Notes: generated by a model from the letters alone, not told the origin. Shown: positions 22,525 to 31,252, numbered from the stretch's first letter. The stretch is 31,252 nt of DNA from an uncultured Marvinbryantia sp. (GCA_934373455.1 CAKRON010000020.1:1-31252); one strand, 5' to 3'. Numbers and translations are program-made.

Positions 22525-24885
22525 TTATTCAGATTCTGCTTTTTTCTTGCGTTTTCCTGATTTCTTTTCAGATATTTTTCCGGTTAATGCAGTCGGCAAA
22601 ATATCTTCCATTGTTTCTGCATAACGAATATCCAGACCATTCTTGATTTCTTCTGAAATTTCTTCCACATCAGCTTTATTCTTTGCCGGAACAAATACAA
22701 TCTTCATTCCTGCATTTTTCGCTGCCAGAAGCTTTTCTTTCAGTCCTCCAATCGGCAGTACTCTGCCGCGCAAGGTGATCTCTCCTGTCATAGCTACATC
22801 TGCACGTACCGGAATTTTGGTAATTGCGGATATCATTGCTGTCACCATAGTAACACCTGCAGATGGTCCGTCTTTCGGCACAGCGCCTTCCGGAATATGA
22901 ATATGAATGTCATGTTTCCGGAAATATTCATCGGATATACGGTATTGTTCGCTGACGGAACGTATGTAACTGATACCTGCCTGGGCAGATTCCTTCATCA
23001 CATCACCAAGCTGTCCGGTAAGTCGGAATTCTCCTCTTCCCGGCATGGTATTTACCTCAATCTGAAGTGTGTCACCGCCCACACTGGTCCAGGCAAGTCC
23101 TCTTACAATACCGATTTCATCACTATCATTTAATGTCTGAATGGTATAACGTACTTTTCCCAGATATTTTTCCAGATTCTCTTCTGTAATTTTTACAGAT
23201 TTCTTTTTCTTTTCCAGTGTTTCTCTTGCAGCTTTTCTGCAGATTTCACCCAGTTTTCTTTCCAGACCACGTACACCTGCTTCTCTGGTATATCCGGAAA
23301 TCACTTTCCGCAGTGCCTCATCCGTGATACTGATTTTCGTCGGATTTAATCCGTTTTTCTCCACTTGCTTCGTCCAGAGATGTTCTTTTGCAATATGAAA
23401 CTTCTCATTCTCTGTATAACTGGTAATCTCAATCAATTCCATACGATCCAGCAGTGGTCGTGGTATTGTCTGTACATCGTTCGCTGTTGCAATAAATAAT
23501 ACTTCTGATAAATCCAGCGGAATCTCAATATAGTGATCTCTGAATTTGACATTCTGTTCGCTGTCCAGTACTTCTAACATAGCGGACGCTGTATCACCCT
23601 TATAATCACTGCTCAGCTTATCAATCTCATCCAACAGCATCAGTGGATTCTTCACACCTGCTGTACGAATTCCATTGGCAATACGTCCCGGCATTGCCCC
23701 GATATAAGTTCTGCGATGTCCACGAATCTCTGCCTCATCTCTGATTCCTCCAAGGCTGAGACGAACGTACTTCTTATCCAATGCTTTCGCAATGGAACGT
23801 GCAATAGAAGTCTTTCCTGTTCCAGGAGGTCCTACCAGACAAAGAATCGGGCTGTCTCCTTTTTTCGTCAAAATACGTACCGAAAGGAATTCCAGAATAC
23901 GTTCTTTCACTTTCTCCAAACCGTAATGATCTGCTTCCAGAATTTCTTTTGCCCGCGCTATATCTTTACTGTCTTTCGATGCCTTATCCCATGGCATTTC
24001 CAGAAGTGTTTCAATATATCCACGTATTACAGAACTTTCTCCCGAATTCATGCCAACACTGCGGTAGCGCTGAATTTCTTTCTGTATTTTTTCTTTTACT
24101 TCTTTGGATGCTTTCAGCTTCTTCAGATCTTCTTCAAACTGATCTGCCTCATTGACATTATCCTCTTTCAGTTCCTCACGAATCAATTTCATCTGTTCAC
24201 GCATGAGATATTCACGCTGATTTTTATCGATTCGTTCTTTTACTTTTTCCTGAATTTCGAGTTTGATCTGCATGATCTGAATTTCATTTTCCATGATAGA
24301 ACAAAGCAGTTCACATCGTTCTTTCAGTTCTACCGCTTCCAGAACTTTCTGCTTCTGCTCATAAAACAGCGGAATATTCATGGCTATCTGCGCCGTTGTT
24401 TTTTCCAGATCAGTCAGTTCCATAATCTGACTGATCAGTTCTTTACTTACTTTTCCATTGATTCTGCAATAACGTTCAAATGTCTCTTTCATTGAACGAA
24501 GTAATGCTTCTTTTTCATTTGCATCCATGGTGTCTTCTTCCATGAACGTAAGAATATCTGCATCCAGATACTCTGGATTATCATCTATATCCACCAGTTC
24601 TGCTCTCTGAATACCCTCTGCCAAAACACGTAAGATATTCTTTGGCATTTTAATGACCTGTTTGATCTCCACAATTGTTCCGATACGATACAGATCATCT
24701 AATACCGGTTCGGACACTTCAGGATCCTTCTGTGTCACTACAAACAGCTTCTGATCTTTCAGCATAGCCTGTTCGATAGCTTTTACTGATCTCTCACGGC
24801 TGATGTCAAAATGAACAATCATTGCCGGTAGAATTGTCATGCCGCGCAGAGCCACTGCCGGAATATGTTTGATTTCTTCTGTCAT
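22525..24885 (-). CDS. lon: ATP-dependent protease Lon (LonA)
   Basis: Homohexameric AAA+ serine protease of 786 residues that degrades misfolded and selected regulatory proteins. N-terminal substrate domain (PAVALRGMTILPAMIVHFDI onward), long coiled-coil middle, Walker A GPPGTGKT at 352-359, Walker B LMLLDEIDK, and the Ser-Lys protease domain with Ser675 in KDGPSAGVTM and Lys718 in GLKEKLLAA. It has no transmembrane insertion, so it is bacterial LonA and not LonB. The C-terminus ends in a basic tail (KKSGKRKKKAESE) not shared by all orthologues. ATG at 24885 has AGGAG 5 bases upstream, 8 bases after the clpX stop, so it is read with clpX. Confidence 0.98.
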   Translation of the reverse strand: MTEEIKHIPAVALRGMTILPAMIVHFDISRERSVKAIEQAMLKDQKLFVVTQKDPEVSEPVLDDLYRIGTIVEIKQVIKMPKNILRVLAEGIQRAELVDIDDNPEYLDADILTFMEEDTMDANEKEALLRSMKETFERYCRINGKVSKELISQIMELTDLEKTTAQIAMNIPLFYEQKQKVLEAVELKERCELLCSIMENEIQIMQIKLEIQEKVKERIDKNQREYLMREQMKLIREELKEDNVNEADQFEEDLKKLKASKEVKEKIQKEIQRYRSVGMNSGESSVIRGYIETLLEMPWDKASKDSKDIARAKEILEADHYGLEKVKERILEFLSVRILTKKGDSPILCLVGPPGTGKTSIARSIAKALDKKYVRLSLGGIRDEAEIRGHRRTYIGAMPGRIANGIRTAGVKNPLMLLDEIDKLSSDYKGDTASAMLEVLDSEQNVKFRDHYIEIPLDLSEVLFIATANDVQTIPRPLLDRMELIEITSYTENEKFHIAKEHLWTKQVEKNGLNPTKISITDEALRKVISGYTREAGVRGLERKLGEICRKAARETLEKKKKSVKITEENLEKYLGKVRYTIQTLNDSDEIGIVRGLAWTSVGGDTLQIEVNTMPGRGEFRLTGQLGDVMKESAQAGISYIRSVSEQYRISDEYFRKHDIHIHIPEGAVPKDGPSAGVTMVTAMISAITKIPVRADVAMTGEITLRGRVLPIGGLKEKLLAAKNAGMKIVFVPAKNKADVEEISEEIKNGLDIRYAETMEDILPTALTGKISEKKSGKRKKKAESE

Positions 24886-24893
24886 ATTTTCTC

Positions 24894-26192
24894 CTATGCA
24901 GATTCCGGTGTCTGAACAATTTTCTTCTTGGTATTTTGAACCGGAATCAGTCTTTCTTCACTATGAATCAGTTGGGCTTCTCCTGTTCCATCTACTAATT
25001 CTTTTGTTATTGTACATTCCGTAATCGTCTCATCTGAAGGAATTGTATACATCAGATCCTGCATTGCCTTTTCCATAACAGAACGAAGTCCTCGCGCACC
25101 TGTCTTACGTTCCATAGACAGATGAGCTATTTCTTTTACCGCATCGTCCTTGAACTCTAACTGTACGCCATCTAATTCAAATAATTTCTTGTACTGCTTG
25201 ATAATAGAATTCTTTGGTTCCTGTAAAATACGAACCAGCGTATCTTCATCCAGCGCATCCAGCGATACGACTACAGGAACACGTCCCATAAATTCCGGAA
25301 TCATACCAAATTTTACGAAATCCTGTGGCACAACTTCTTTCAATACTTCGCCCACATTTCGTTCTGCTTTCGCATCCAGGGTACGATTGAATCCCATTGT
25401 CTTGGTATCCATTCTTGTCTCAATGATCTTATCCAGCCCTTCGAAAGCACCACCACAAATAAACAGAATATTGGTTGTATCAATCTGAATCAGTTCCTGC
25501 TGAGGATGCTTTCTTCCTCCCTGAGGCGGGACACTGGCAACCGTACCTTCCAGAATCTTCAGTAATGCCTGCTGCACACCTTCTCCTGACACATCTCTGG
25601 TAATCGATGCATTTTCAGATTTTCTGGTAATTTTGTCAATCTCATCAATATAAATAATACCGGTCTGTGCTCTTTCAATGTCATACTCTGCTGCCTGAAT
25701 CAGCTTCAGCAGGATATTTTCCACATCTTCTCCCACATATCCCGCTTCTGTCAGTGTTGTAGCATCAGCAATTGCAAATGGCACATTTAACAGTCTGGCG
25801 AGAGTCTGTGCAAGATATGTCTTTCCGCTTCCTGTAGGTCCCAGCATCAGAATATTACTTTTCTGAAGTTCTACCCCAAGATCTTTTCCAGCCAGAATTC
25901 TTTTATAGTGATTGTAAACCGCTACTGCCAGTGCTTTTTTGGCATTATCCTGTCCAATGACATAATCATCCAGTACACTTTTGATCTCTTCCGGCTTCAG
26001 CAGATTGATTTCCTGCTCTACATGTTCTCCATATTCTTCATTCATCTCTTCTTCGATGATTTCACTGCAGATTTCCACACAGTCATCACAGATATACACG
26101 CCATTTGGTCCGGCTATTAATTTGTGTACCTGGTCTTCACTTTTGTTGCAAAATGAGCATCGAATTTTCTGCTCTCCGATTCTTCCAGCCAT
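24894..26192 (-). CDS. clpX: ATP-dependent Clp protease ATP-binding subunit ClpX
   Basis: AAA+ unfoldase that recognises tagged or native substrates and feeds them to ClpP. 432 residues. N-terminal zinc-binding domain with Cys12, Cys15, Cys35 and Cys38; Walker A GPTGSGKT at 118-125, Walker [10 protein letters not shown], and the sensor/arginine-finger part with [12 protein letters not shown]. The ATG at 26192 has AGAGGAG 7 bases upstream. Although it follows clpP, a terminator and a separate promoter lie between the two, so unfoldase and peptidase can be made in different amounts. It is followed at once by lon. Confidence 0.98.
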   Translation of the reverse strand: MAGRIGEQKIRCSFCNKSEDQVHKLIAGPNGVYICDDCVEICSEIIEEEMNEEYGEHVEQEINLLKPEEIKSVLDDYVIGQDNAKKALAVAVYNHYKRILAGKDLGVELQKSNILMLGPTGSGKTYLAQTLARLLNVPFAIADATTLTEAGYVGEDVENILLKLIQAAEYDIERAQTGIIYIDEIDKITRKSENASITRDVSGEGVQQALLKILEGTVASVPPQGGRKHPQQELIQIDTTNILFICGGAFEGLDKIIETRMDTKTMGFNRTLDAKAERNVGEVLKEVVPQDFVKFGMIPEFMGRVPVVVSLDALDEDTLVRILQEPKNSIIKQYKKLFELDGVQLEFKDDAVKEIAHLSMERKTGARGLRSVMEKAMQDLMYTIPSDETITECTITKELVDGTGEAQLIHSEERLIPVQNTKKKIVQTPESA

Positions 26193-26224
26193 TCATATTC
26201 TCCTCTAAATTTATTCCCATTCAT

Positions 26225-26254
26225 GCTATAGGAACAATGTTCCGATATTGTGAA
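26225..26254 (-). promoter_or_regulatory. Promoter of clpX-lon-ysxC with a palindrome in the spacer
   Basis: TTCACA (26249-26254), 18 bases, TATAGC (26225-26230) on the minus strand. The spacer holds a 13-base perfect palindrome GGAACATTGTTCC (26231-26243) that abuts the -10 box, with partial symmetry continuing outward (TAT...ATA). This is a good position for a repressor. It is not a standard LexA box (GAAC-N4-GTTC) because the middle is three bases, and no CtsR or CIRCE site is seen. Confidence 0.65.
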
Positions 26255-26285
26255 AAAGACGGCACAGTACAAACACTCCGCCGTC
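26253..26285 (-). terminator. Intrinsic terminator between clpP and clpX
   Basis: Stem GACGGC/GCCGTC (arms 26280-26285 and 26258-26263) with further inner AGT/ACT pairs, followed by five T on the minus strand. It starts 8 bases past the clpP stop and separates tig-clpP from clpX-lon-ysxC. Confidence 0.82.
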
Positions 26286-26293
26286 CTTCTCCC

Positions 26294-26875
26294 TTATCTG
26301 TTTGATATTACCATATCAATCAGACCATATACTTTTGCTTCTTCCGCCGTCATATAATTGTCACGTTCTGTATCACGTTCAATTACTTCTAACGGCTGTC
26401 CTGTATTTGCTGCCAGATATTCGTTTAATCTCTTTCTGGTTTTCAAGATTTCTTCTGCTACAATCTTAATCTCTGTAGCCTGTCCTCTTGCACCGCCTGA
26501 CGGCTGATGGATCATAATCTGAGCATTTGGCAGAGCAATTCTCTTTCCTTTGGTACCACCTGCCAGAAGGAATGCTCCCATACTGGCTGCCATACCAAGG
26601 CAGATTGTGGATACGTCGCACTTAATATACTGCATTGTATCATAGATTGCCCATCCTGCACTCACTGATCCGCCTGGGCTGTTGATATACAGCTGAATAT
26701 CTTTCCCCGGATCTTCTGCTTCCAGGAAAAGCAGCTGTGCAACAATCAGATTTGCACTCACATCATTGACTTCTTCACCTAAAAAGATGATTCTGTCTTT
26801 TAATAATCTGGAGTAAATATCATAGGATCTTTCCCCTCTGCTTGTCTGTTCAATGACATAAGGTACAAAACTCAT
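26294..26875 (-). CDS. clpP: ATP-dependent Clp protease proteolytic subunit ClpP
   Basis: Serine peptidase that forms the two-ring chamber fed by ClpX and other Clp ATPases. 193 residues, standard. The catalytic triad falls at the classical numbers: Ser98 (GMAASMGAF), His123 (MIHQPSGG), Asp172 ([12 protein letters not shown]). The N-terminal [16 protein letters not shown] matches mature ClpP almost without propeptide. ATG at 26875 has AGGAGG 7 bases before it. It follows tig by 44 bases with no terminator and is probably co-transcribed with it. Confidence 0.98.
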   Translation of the reverse strand: MSFVPYVIEQTSRGERSYDIYSRLLKDRIIFLGEEVNDVSANLIVAQLLFLEAEDPGKDIQLYINSPGGSVSAGWAIYDTMQYIKCDVSTICLGMAASMGAFLLAGGTKGKRIALPNAQIMIHQPSGGARGQATEIKIVAEEILKTRKRLNEYLAANTGQPLEVIERDTERDNYMTAEEAKVYGLIDMVISNR

Positions 26876-26919
26876 GATAACACCTCCTGCCCTGCGGCCT
26901 GCTGAATCTGATTTGTCTT

Positions 26920-28233
26920 TTACTCTTCTGTCTCTTCAGCTTTCTTTTCTACTTCTTTTGCTTTATCTCTGATGAAGTCTACAGCTGCCTGAATCTTCAG
27001 ATCTGCTTTCATCTGATCAAGACCATTTTCTCCAAGAGCTTCTTTGATCTTGTCTACTTCCATCTTGTAAGCATCAGCCATCTTCTTCAGTTCTTCTTCG
27101 ATTTTTTCCTGTGCAATTTCGAAGTTTTCTTTTGCTGCGATTGCTTCCAGAACCAGACTGTTCTTAATGCGTTTCAGAGCTTCTGGTTTCATCTGTTCCA
27201 TCAGCTTTTCTGCTGTCATTCCTGTAAACTGGAAGTACTGTTCTACTGTAAGTCCCTGAGACTGAATTCTTCTTGCAAAGTCATTTGCCATCTGTCTTAC
27301 CTGTCCGTCAACCATAGCGTCCGGAATATCCATCTCTGCATTTGCAACTGCTGCTTCTACTGCTGCTGCTTCTTTTGCATTCTTAGCTGCATTTTCTTTG
27401 CGTTCTGTCAGTTTCTTCTTCAGATCTTCTTTGTATTCTGCCAGTGTATCGAATTCAGATACATCCTGTGCGAATTCATCATCTGCTTCCGGAAGTTCTT
27501 TCACTTTGATTTCATTTACTTTGCATTTGAATACTGCTTCTTTTCCAGCCAGATCTTTTGCATGGTAATCTTCTGGGAATGTAACTTTTACTTCTTTTTC
27601 TTCACCAGTCTTTACGCCTACCAGCTGATCTTCAAATCCTGGAATAAAGCTTCCTGATCCAACTGTCAGGTCATAATTCTCAGCTTTTCCGCCGTCAAAT
27701 GCTACACCGTCTACAGAACCGTCAAAGTCAAGTTTGATCATATCGCCGTTTTCAACACCTCTGTCTTCTACAGCAACTGTTCTGGAGTTCTTTTCTCTTT
27801 CTTTGTCTACTTCTGCATCAACTTCTTCATCTGTTACGTTGATCTCTGTCTTTGGAACTTCTACTCCTTCATATGCACCAAGAGTAACTTCTGGTTTTAC
27901 AGCTACTTCTGCTGTAAAGATGAATGGTTTTCCTTTTTCAATCTGTACCACATCGATGCTTGGCTGGGAAACCAGTTCCAGATCACAGTTCTCGATTTCA
28001 GCGTCATATGCCTTCGGGATCAGTTCATTTGCTGCATCTTCATAGAAGATACCTGCTCCATACATCTTTTCGATCATTGCCTGTGGTGCTTTTCCTTTAC
28101 GGAATCCATGGATATTGATCTTATTTTTATTTTTTACATATGCATGTTTGATTGCTTCTTCAAACTCTTCTGCACTGACTTCGATTGTCAGTTTTACCAT
28201 ATTGTGCTCTAAATTTTCTACCTTTAAACTCAT
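26920..28233 (-). CDS. tig: Trigger factor (ribosome-associated chaperone and prolyl isomerase)
   Basis: First chaperone met by nascent chains at the ribosome exit tunnel. 437 residues with the three usual parts: an N-terminal ribosome-binding domain with the signature GFRKGKAP at 43-50, an FKBP-like isomerase domain (about 155-245, [20 protein letters not shown]), and a helical C-terminal cradle rich in charged residues. ATG at 28233 has AAGGAGGA about 10 bases away. It leads the tig-clpP transcript; the tig-clpP-clpX-lon order is common in bacteria and brings folding and degradation together. Confidence 0.98.
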   Translation of the reverse strand: MSLKVENLEHNMVKLTIEVSAEEFEEAIKHAYVKNKNKINIHGFRKGKAPQAMIEKMYGAGIFYEDAANELIPKAYDAEIENCDLELVSQPSIDVVQIEKGKPFIFTAEVAVKPEVTLGAYEGVEVPKTEINVTDEEVDAEVDKEREKNSRTVAVEDRGVENGDMIKLDFDGSVDGVAFDGGKAENYDLTVGSGSFIPGFEDQLVGVKTGEEKEVKVTFPEDYHAKDLAGKEAVFKCKVNEIKVKELPEADDEFAQDVSEFDTLAEYKEDLKKKLTERKENAAKNAKEAAAVEAAVANAEMDIPDAMVDGQVRQMANDFARRIQSQGLTVEQYFQFTGMTAEKLMEQMKPEALKRIKNSLVLEAIAAKENFEIAQEKIEEELKKMADAYKMEVDKIKEALGENGLDQMKADLKIQAAVDFIRDKAKEVEKKAEETEE

Positions 28234-28320
28234 TTTAGATAGTTCCTCCTTGATATCTTACTTCTTGTCTTTCATATTTTACGAAAATGCGCACTTTCCC
28301 ATGCTTACACTCATTTTAGT

Positions 28321-28349
28321 ACTATAACATAAATTGGCGTAAATGGCTA
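28321..28349 (-). promoter_or_regulatory. Promoter of tig-clpP
   Basis: TAGCCA (28344-28349), 17 bases, TATAGT (28321-28326) on the minus strand, placing the transcript start near 28314 and giving a leader of about 80 bases. The -35 is weak (4 of 6). The palindrome AGTACT occurs at both ends of the core promoter (28318-28323 and 28349-28354), 31 bases apart. Confidence 0.6.
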
Positions 28350-28372
28350 GTACTTTTTTTGGCGCAGATCCA

Positions 28373-28924
28373 TTAAGCGCTGTATATGATTCCTTTTGCC
28401 AGTTCATCGGCTTTTTCTTTGCCACACATCCGTGCTGTCAGTTCCAGTGCGAATGGAATGGCGGTTCCCATGCCCCGGCTGGTAGTGATATGTCCATCTG
28501 TCACTACCGGTGCTTCGGAAGTAAATGCACCTGTCAGTCTCTCTTCAAATCCAGGGTAACATACTGCCTCTCTTCCTTTCAAAAGTCCAAGGTCTCCCAA
28601 TATACTTGGTGCTGCACAGATTGCCGCAATTCCCTTTTCCTCCTGGTCTGCTTTTTTAAGGAGTTCTGTCAGCGCTGTATGTTTGCCTAAATGAAGTGTA
28701 CCCGGCATCCCACCCGGAAGGACGAACATATCTCCATCTGAGAAATCACACTCTTCAAATAACTCATCTGCTTCTAATACAATACTATGTGATCCCACAA
28801 TTGTTTTCCGTCCCATTATGGATACTGTAGTCACTATTACCCCTGCTCGTCTCAGTATATCTACTACTGTCAATCCCTCGATTTCTTCAAATCCATCTGC
28901 TAAAAATATATATAATTTATTCAT
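28373..28924 (-). CDS. DJ-1/PfpI family protein
   Basis: 183-residue protein of the DJ-1/ThiJ branch of the class I glutamine-amidotransferase-like fold. The nucleophile-elbow Cys103 is in AAICAAPSILG, and the nearby acid is Glu16 in DGFEEIEG, both as in DJ-1. FVLPGGMPG and the late TSRGMGTAIPFAL are family blocks. Members act as glyoxalase- or deglycase-like or redox-protective proteins; which activity this one has cannot be read from the sequence. ATG at 28924 (MNKLYIFLADG) is chosen for the GGAGG 9 bases upstream; a start 15 codons earlier lacks support. It is monocistronic with its own promoter. Confidence 0.92.
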   Translation of the reverse strand: MNKLYIFLADGFEEIEGLTVVDILRRAGVIVTTVSIMGRKTIVGSHSIVLEADELFEECDFSDGDMFVLPGGMPGTLHLGKHTALTELLKKADQEEKGIAAICAAPSILGDLGLLKGREAVCYPGFEERLTGAFTSEAPVVTDGHITTSRGMGTAIPFALELTARMCGKEKADELAKGIIYSA

Positions 28925-28978
28925 GTCACATATCCTCCCATTCCTATTGTCTTTAAAGGCGTACCGCATCTATCTCTG

Positions 28979-29008
28979 ATTATACCCACTTTTCCCGATG
29001 TCACGCAA
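28979..29008 (-). promoter_or_regulatory. Promoter of the DJ-1/PfpI gene
   Basis: TATAAT (28979-28984) preceded by an 18-base spacer and TTGCGT (29003-29008) on the minus strand. The -10 is perfect and the -35 matches only in TTG. Confidence 0.6.
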
Positions 29009-29054
29009 TGTATTTTTCCTGAAAAAAATGTGAACTTTTTCTGCCGCAGGCCGC

Positions 29055-29084
29055 TTGACAGTATTTTTCTTCTATTGTTACAAT
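29055..29084 (+). promoter_or_regulatory. Promoter of the CYTH-domain gene
   Basis: TTGACA (29055-29060), 18 bases, TACAAT (29079-29084) on the plus strand, then AAGGAG (29096-29101) before the ATG at 29108. It is back-to-back with the DJ-1 promoter, the two -35 boxes 46 bases apart. Confidence 0.85.
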
Positions 29085-29107
29085 AAGAAAAAACAAAGGA
29101 GTTCCAT

Positions 29108-29557
29108 ATGGAAATTGAACGTAAATTTATAATCCCGCAATTACCAGTCAATCTGGATTCTTATGCTTTTCATCTGATTGAGCAGGGATATCTCTGTACT
29201 GACCCTGTGGTTCGCATCCGGCGTCAGGATGACGATTATATTTTAACTTACAAAGGTAAGGGTATGATGTGCCGTGAAGAGTATAATCTTCCCCTGAACA
29301 AAGAAGCTTACGAGCATTTAAAACAGAAAATCGACGGCAATCTGATCTCCAAAAAAAGATATCTGATTCCCACCGATCATGATCTCACCATTGAACTGGA
29401 TGTATTTTTCTCTCCTTTTGAAACTCTTCGCCTGGCCGAAGTGGAATTTCCAACCGAAGAGGCTGCAAATACATTCGTGCCACCCGACTGGTTCGGCAAA
29501 GATGTGACCATGGATGGCCACTATCATAACAGTTATCTCAGCAAAATGCAGATATAG
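29108..29557 (+). CDS. CYTH-domain protein (triphosphate tunnel metalloenzyme family)
   Basis: The only plus-strand gene. 149 residues. It begins MEIERKF, the EIERKF signature of CYTH proteins, and alternates acidic and basic residues on beta-strands (VVRIRRQDDDYILTYKGKG, then KKRYLI, LTIELDVF and LAEVEFP), which line the tunnel that binds triphosphates with metal ions. The family includes thiamine-triphosphatases, inorganic triphosphatases and class IV adenylate cyclases; at this size inorganic triphosphatase is most likely, but this is inference. Bounded by a clear promoter and ribosome site upstream and a hairpin downstream shared with the converging truA gene. Confidence 0.92.
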   Translation: MEIERKFIIPQLPVNLDSYAFHLIEQGYLCTDPVVRIRRQDDDYILTYKGKGMMCREEYNLPLNKEAYEHLKQKIDGNLISKKRYLIPTDHDLTIELDVFFSPFETLRLAEVEFPTEEAANTFVPPDWFGKDVTMDGHYHNSYLSKMQI

Positions 29558-29578
29558 CAGACGCCTTGCGCCTGCTAT
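29554..29578. terminator. Hairpin between the converging CYTH and truA genes (possible two-way terminator)
   Basis: Stem ATAGCAG/CTGCTAT plus inner CGC/GCG (29554-29578). It begins in the last codons of the CYTH gene. The T-run after it is poor on both strands (TTGTTCT on plus), so termination strength is uncertain. Confidence 0.5.
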
Positions 29579-29590
29579 TGTTCTAATGCT

Positions 29591-30337
29591 CTACTCTTCT
29601 TCCGGATAACGGATCTCCACCAGCGTAAGCCCCTGAGGAGGTGCTGTTTCTCCGGCCGCCTGCCGGTCTTTTAATTCCAGTAATTCTTTCATATATTCCG
29701 GTTCATAGTATCCGCTTCCGATACGAAGCAATGTCCCGACAATAATTCGGATCATATTATACAAAAATCCGTTTCCACAGATACGAATCCGTATCAATTC
29801 ATCTTCTTTTGTAATATTCACAGAATAGATGGTACGGACTGTATTTTCCACCTCCGGTTTCTGGGTACACAGGCTCTTAAAGTCATGTTCTCCCACCAGA
29901 TACTCTGCTGCCTGCTTCATTTTATCCAGATCCAGTGGATAATAATGGAACAGCGCATACAATCGTCTGGTCGGATCCGGGAATTTACGATTCAGAATAC
30001 AATACTCATATGTTTTTACTGTTTCACAAAATCTTGGATGAAAATCCGGCCGCACTTCTCTGGAATCCTGTATCCGGATATCTGCCGGAAGTCTGGTATT
30101 CAATGCGTAAGAGATCTTCTCTGCCGGCATTCTGGCATTGGTGTCAAACACCGCCACATTTCCTCTGGCATGAACACCTGCATCTGTTCGGCTGGCACCG
30201 ATAATCTTAATCGGTTCCTGTAACAGTTCTGACAAGTGCTGATTCAGCACTTCTTCTATTGTGATACCATTTGGCTGGATCTGCCATCCATGATAATTTG
30301 TTCCGTCATAAGCGACAGTCAGTTTTACTCGTTTCAT
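29591..30337 (-). CDS. truA: tRNA pseudouridine synthase A (TruA)
   Basis: Makes pseudouridine at positions 38-40 in the anticodon arm of many tRNAs. 248 residues, normal. The catalytic Asp is Asp52 in GASRTDAGVHARG, and the N-terminal YDGTNYHGWQIQPN and late GNGFLYNMIRIIVGTL are family blocks. It is 3 bases after the ecfT stop, as in the ecfA-ecfT-truA clusters of many Firmicutes. The rplM-rpsI pair that commonly follows truA is absent; a converging CYTH gene is there instead. Confidence 0.97.
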   Translation of the reverse strand: MKRVKLTVAYDGTNYHGWQIQPNGITIEEVLNQHLSELLQEPIKIIGASRTDAGVHARGNVAVFDTNARMPAEKISYALNTRLPADIRIQDSREVRPDFHPRFCETVKTYEYCILNRKFPDPTRRLYALFHYYPLDLDKMKQAAEYLVGEHDFKSLCTQKPEVENTVRTIYSVNITKEDELIRIRICGNGFLYNMIRIIVGTLLRIGSGYYEPEYMKELLELKDRQAAGETAPPQGLTLVEIRYPEEE

Positions 30338-30340
30338 ATA

Positions 30341-31147
30341 TTAAATCCCTATTATTTTCTTTGCCGCAAACATTGCAATCAGATAGACTGGCAAAATAGC
30401 ATATGCGATCCGATCATTTTTCTGATACACCAGTGGCCGCATCTTTGTTCTTCCTTCTCCGCCGTAATAGCCTCTTGCTTCCATAGCCATTGCCAGATCA
30501 TTGGCACGACGAAATGCAGAAATAAACAGAGGCACCAGTAGCGGAATCATGTTTTTGGCTTTCGTGATCAGATGGCCGGACTCGAAATCTGCCCCTCTTG
30601 CCATCTGTGCCTTCATAATTTTATCTGTTTCTTCCAGCAATATTGGAATAAAGCGCAATGCAATCGACATCATCATCGCCACATCGTGCACCGGTACATG
30701 AATTTTATTAAAAGGCGCAAGCCCCTTTTCCATTCCGTCTGTCAGCTGATTTGGCGTAGTTGTCAGAGTCATCACCGATGATCCAATGATCAGATAAGTC
30801 AGACGCAATGCCATAAATACTGCTGTGTTTAATCCTTCATATGTGATTCTTAATTTCCAAATCTGTATCAGTGTCGTTCCCGGAATCAGAAATAAATTAA
30901 ACAACACCGTAATCAGCAGAAGTATCACCACTGCCTTCATACCTTTTACCATAAATTTAAATGGTACTTTGGATATTTTGATTACAGTAATCAAAAGAAT
31001 CGTAGCCACTGCATAAGATGCAAAGGAACGAAATAAAAACAAAGAAAATATATATACCAGTGTCCATACCAGCTTTGTTCTCGGATCCAAACGGTGAATT
31101 GCGGAATCAGCAGGATAATACTGACCGATCGTAATATCTCTAATCAT
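30341..31147 (-). CDS. ecfT: Energy-coupling factor transporter transmembrane protein EcfT
   Basis: Scaffold membrane subunit of the group II ECF module, shared by several vitamin-binding S components. 268 residues with about five hydrophobic helices. The two coupling-helix Ala-Arg-Gly motifs that insert into the ATPase grooves are visible at 183-185 (QMARGADFESG) and 224-226 (AMEARGYYGG). Start MIRDITIGQYYPADSAIHRLD is typical for the family. The ATG overlaps the end of the upstream ecfA by 8 bases. It works with two EcfA ATPases and vitamin-specific S proteins located elsewhere. Confidence 0.97.
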   Translation of the reverse strand: MIRDITIGQYYPADSAIHRLDPRTKLVWTLVYIFSLFLFRSFASYAVATILLITVIKISKVPFKFMVKGMKAVVILLLITVLFNLFLIPGTTLIQIWKLRITYEGLNTAVFMALRLTYLIIGSSVMTLTTTPNQLTDGMEKGLAPFNKIHVPVHDVAMMMSIALRFIPILLEETDKIMKAQMARGADFESGHLITKAKNMIPLLVPLFISAFRRANDLAMAMEARGYYGGEGRTKMRPLVYQKNDRIAYAILPVYLIAMFAAKKIIGI

Positions 31148-31252
31148 GGCTTTCCCTCCGTTCTTCTACTCCAAATGCATGTAAGATAGACCTTTTTGCC
31201 TCTTCTATTGTGATTGCATGTATGTCTACATCAAACCCTTTCTCTTTTAGTG
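31140..31252 (-). CDS. ECF transporter ATP-binding protein, C-terminal end (partial)
   Basis: The last 37 codons of a gene running in from the right edge, ending ITIEEAKRSILHAFGVEERRESHD before a TAG. The frame is open to the window end and its stop overlaps the ecfT start. By position it is the second of the two ATPases (EcfA2) in the ecfA1-ecfA2-ecfT order. No catalytic motif is inside the window, so the call rests on context and on the overlap with ecfT. Confidence 0.75.
   Translation of the reverse strand, partial: LKEKGFDVDIHAITIEEAKRSILHAFGVEERRESHD

Noticed and set aside
23716..24495. 259-residue plus-strand open frame opposite lon
   Set aside because: Phe/Leu/Gln-rich sequence produced by the complement of Lys/Glu-rich coiled coil in Lon. 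No promoter or ribosome site.
26231..26243. GGAACATTGTTCC considered as a LexA (SOS) box
   Set aside because: Gram-positive LexA boxes have GAAC-N4-GTTC; here the central gap is three bases. Kept only as an unassigned palindrome.
28234..28372. Search for CtsR and CIRCE heat-shock operators before tig-clpP
   Set aside because: No GGTCAAA tandem and no TTAGCACTC/GAGTGCTAA inverted repeat was found by eye.

Overview
The window looks like a piece of chromosome from a low-to-middle GC member of the Clostridia, most probably Lachnospiraceae. This rests on the strong AGGAGG-type ribosome sites, sigma-A type promoters (TTGACA/TATAAT variants), a T-box leader in front of valS, the AddAB helicase-nuclease, a Crh-like HPr protein next to whiA, and the ecfA-ecfT-truA order. 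The genus is not determined. All but one of the genes are on the minus strand.

Layout, left to right. (1) 1-1683: a polar amino-acid ABC importer operon (two permeases and a partial ATPase) with its own promoter and no binding protein in view. (2) 1690-2003: a cluster of perfect small hairpins with a direct repeat, then tRNA-Gly(GCC) with terminator, leader hairpin and consensus promoter. (3) 2034-18262: one co-directional block read from the right, promoter - T-box (valine GUA specifier) - valS - addB - addA - gtrA/yfhO fusion - murB - rapZ - whiA - crh-like - terminator. Gene junctions are 1 to 10 bases apart or overlap, so about 16 kb may be under one valine-responsive leader. A 122-bp imperfect palindrome lies between the T-box terminator and valS. 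(4) 18267-21906: an AlbA_2/Schlafen-type ATP-binding regulator, a 93-residue protein of unknown function, and oligoendopeptidase F. (5) 21914-28349: the protein quality-control block tig - clpP - (terminator and new promoter) - clpX - lon - ysxC. (6) 28373-29557: a DJ-1/PfpI protein and a divergent CYTH-domain protein, each with a promoter. (7) 29591-31252: truA, ecfT and the end of an ecfA ATPase gene.

Most genes are housekeeping. The less ordinary signals are the Crh-like protein with Glu at position 15, the fused GtrA-YfhO membrane protein, the unusually long T-box operon, the palindromic element in the valS leader, the hairpin cluster beside tRNA-Gly, a palindrome sitting between the -35 and -10 of the clpX promoter, and the absence of yvcK/glmR between rapZ and whiA. 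I found no CRISPR array, insertion sequence, prophage or clear defence island.
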